From Bacillota bacterium (GTDB lineage: Bacteria; Bacillota; Clostridia; Acetivibrionales; DTU013), in assembly GCA_023399355.1 (NCBI GenBank), contig JAEWQC010000329.1, positions 1 through 5,701 of the forward strand: a stretch of DNA of 5,701 nucleotides. Direction: 5' to 3'. Below, in pieces: positions 5,195 to 5,701 of the stretch. Each line of letters starts with the position of its first letter. The stretch's first letter is position 1. Made by a program: the position numbers and the translations under genes. The notes beneath the pieces were generated by a model. It had not been told where the DNA came from. It saw only the letters and a list, made by a program, of their open reading frames with translations, and made no database searches.

Positions 5195-5393
5195 TATTTT
5201 AGGATCATTGCTCAGGTTTAAGCTGGGTATCTCCGAAAGGATGCTCGGCAAGCTGCCGCAAAGTATCGGACCTCATATCAGAGAGTTGCACTCGGAAATA
5301 CTGATCAGTCTGAATGATGAAATATCAGACTATCTTAAAAAGGAAAAGACAGATAAAAAGGATATTGGAATTAAAAAAGTGGAACTGGAATAA
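5184..5393 (+). CDS. Small helical protein of unknown function, coupled to the ATPase
   Basis: This encodes 69 residues from ATG 5184, beginning MINDILGSLLRFKLGISERM. An in-frame TTG at 5172 is rejected because GGTGA (5174-5178) sits five bases before the ATG. I do not recognise the family. The sequence suggests an amphipathic helix at about 1-24, a break at Pro25 to Pro30, a second helix at about 31-52 (HIRELHSEILISLNDEISDYL), a lysine-rich linker (KKEKTDKKD), and a short beta-like end (IGIKKVELE). There is no membrane segment, signal peptide or cysteine. Its first 11 bases lie inside the ATPase gene, in another frame, so the two are almost certainly translated together. An adaptor or client-binding partner of the ATPase is a reasonable inference. 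No terminator is visible before the rpsO promoter. Confidence 0.75.
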   Translation: MINDILGSLLRFKLGISERMLGKLPQSIGPHIRELHSEILISLNDEISDYLKKEKTDKKDIGIKKVELE

Positions 5394-5463
5394 TGACAAC
5401 TAATCACGTGGGATGACAATTTAATACAAACAGGGAGTGGAGAAACGCCTGGAAAATAAAGCA

Positions 5464-5492
5464 TTTACTTTGAGGATATAATATGTTAAAAT
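5464..5492 (+). promoter_or_regulatory. Promoter of rpsO with extended -10
   Basis: TTTACT (5464-5469) matches four of six -35 bases. After exactly 17 bases comes TAAAAT (5487-5492), five of six for -10, preceded by TG at 5484-5485 as an extended -10. The predicted start near 5499 gives a leader of about 88 bases. An isolated TATAAT at 5477-5482 has no -35 at proper distance. Confidence 0.55.
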
Positions 5493-5510
5493 ATTTTGTG
5501 CAACATTTTT

Positions 5511-5578
5511 AACCATGTGCTCGGTTGCTGGACACTCCGACCAATTACCTGGCTCATGGCGTTAATAATTAAAGGAGG
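5511..5578 (+). promoter_or_regulatory. Structured rpsO leader, probable S15 autoregulatory site
   Basis: An outer stem pairs CCATG-T-GC (5513-5520) with GC-T-CATGG (5552-5559), seven base pairs with one T-T mismatch. Inside it TCGG (5521-5524) can pair with CCGA (5537-5540). ACC at 5540-5542 offers an alternative partner for GGT at 5523-5525. The stem ends 12 bases before the ribosome binding site AAGGAGG (5572-5578). S15 is known to repress its own messenger RNA through leader structures that differ between bacterial groups. The position and pairing fit such a role; the exact fold is not resolved by eye. Confidence 0.55.
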
Positions 5579-5586
5579 CCATTATA

Positions 5587-5701
5587 ATGGTAAAGGAATT
5601 AAAAACGGAAATCATCGAGAAACACAAGCTGCATGAAGGCGACACAGGTTCACCTGAAGTGCAGGTAGCGATTCTCACAGAAAGAATCAACCACCTCAAC
5701 G
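5587..5701 (+). CDS. rpsO: Ribosomal protein S15, N-terminal part (runs off window)
   Basis: The first 38 codons read MVKELKTEIIEKHKLHEGDT, then GSPEVQVAILTERINHLN, the unmistakable start of bacterial S15. The GDTGSPEVQVA segment is its conserved loop and 16S rRNA contact. S15 binds the central domain of 16S rRNA early in small-subunit assembly and forms a bridge to the large subunit. AAGGAGG lies eight bases before the ATG. The gene has its own promoter and structured leader, so it is regulated apart from the ATPase genes upstream. About 50 more codons are expected beyond the right edge; in Firmicutes pnp often follows, which cannot be seen here. Confidence 0.97.
   Translation, partial: MVKELKTEIIEKHKLHEGDTGSPEVQVAILTERINHLN

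Noticed and set aside
5394..5463. Terminator for the ATPase operon
   Set aside because: Only a weak CAGG/CCTG pairing with a long loop and no T-run is present, so readthrough into rpsO or an unseen mechanism is possible.

Overview
The window looks like a chromosomal piece of a spore-forming, low-to-moderate GC Firmicute, most likely a clostridium. The evidence is a complete cotJA-cotJB-cotJC spore-coat operon, strong AGGAGG-type ribosome binding sites, AT-rich intergenic DNA, and the start of rpsO behind a structured leader. No species is claimed.

Left part (about 1-1800, genes on +): a worn region. It holds the tail of an unrecognised protein, one intact UPF0158-family gene, the C-terminal half of a flavodoxin-like gene, and the DNA-binding half of an OmpR-type response regulator with a visible frameshift just before its conserved GIGYR end. 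A rho-independent terminator follows. Next come three repeats spaced exactly 22 bp apart that resemble the transposase-binding end of an IS21-type element, with no transposase beside them, and then a second terminator-like hairpin.

Middle part (1798-3267, minus strand): cotJA, cotJB and cotJC, transcribed right to left. CotJC is a manganese-catalase-fold protein with all expected metal ligands. The cotJA-cotJB gap contains four tandem copies of a GC-rich 41-bp unit, each with a perfect GTTGAC/GTCAAC hairpin, followed by a small G/C hairpin just before the cotJB ribosome binding site.

Right part (about 3389-5393, +): a compact module of a MarR-type regulator, an ArsA/GET3-type ATPase with a C-terminal Hsp20-like domain, and a small helical protein whose start overlaps the ATPase gene. 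A 12-bp sequence occurs in front of the regulator in one orientation and in front of the ATPase gene in the other, each time among CGAA/TTCG repeats. This suggests that one regulator controls both transcription units. The ATPase has only one cysteine, inside the nucleotide-binding switch, so it is not expected to be an arsenite pump ATPase. A targeting, chaperone or stress role is more plausible.

Right end (5464-5701): a sigma-A type promoter with an extended -10, a hairpin leader likely used for S15 autoregulation, and the first 38 codons of rpsO.
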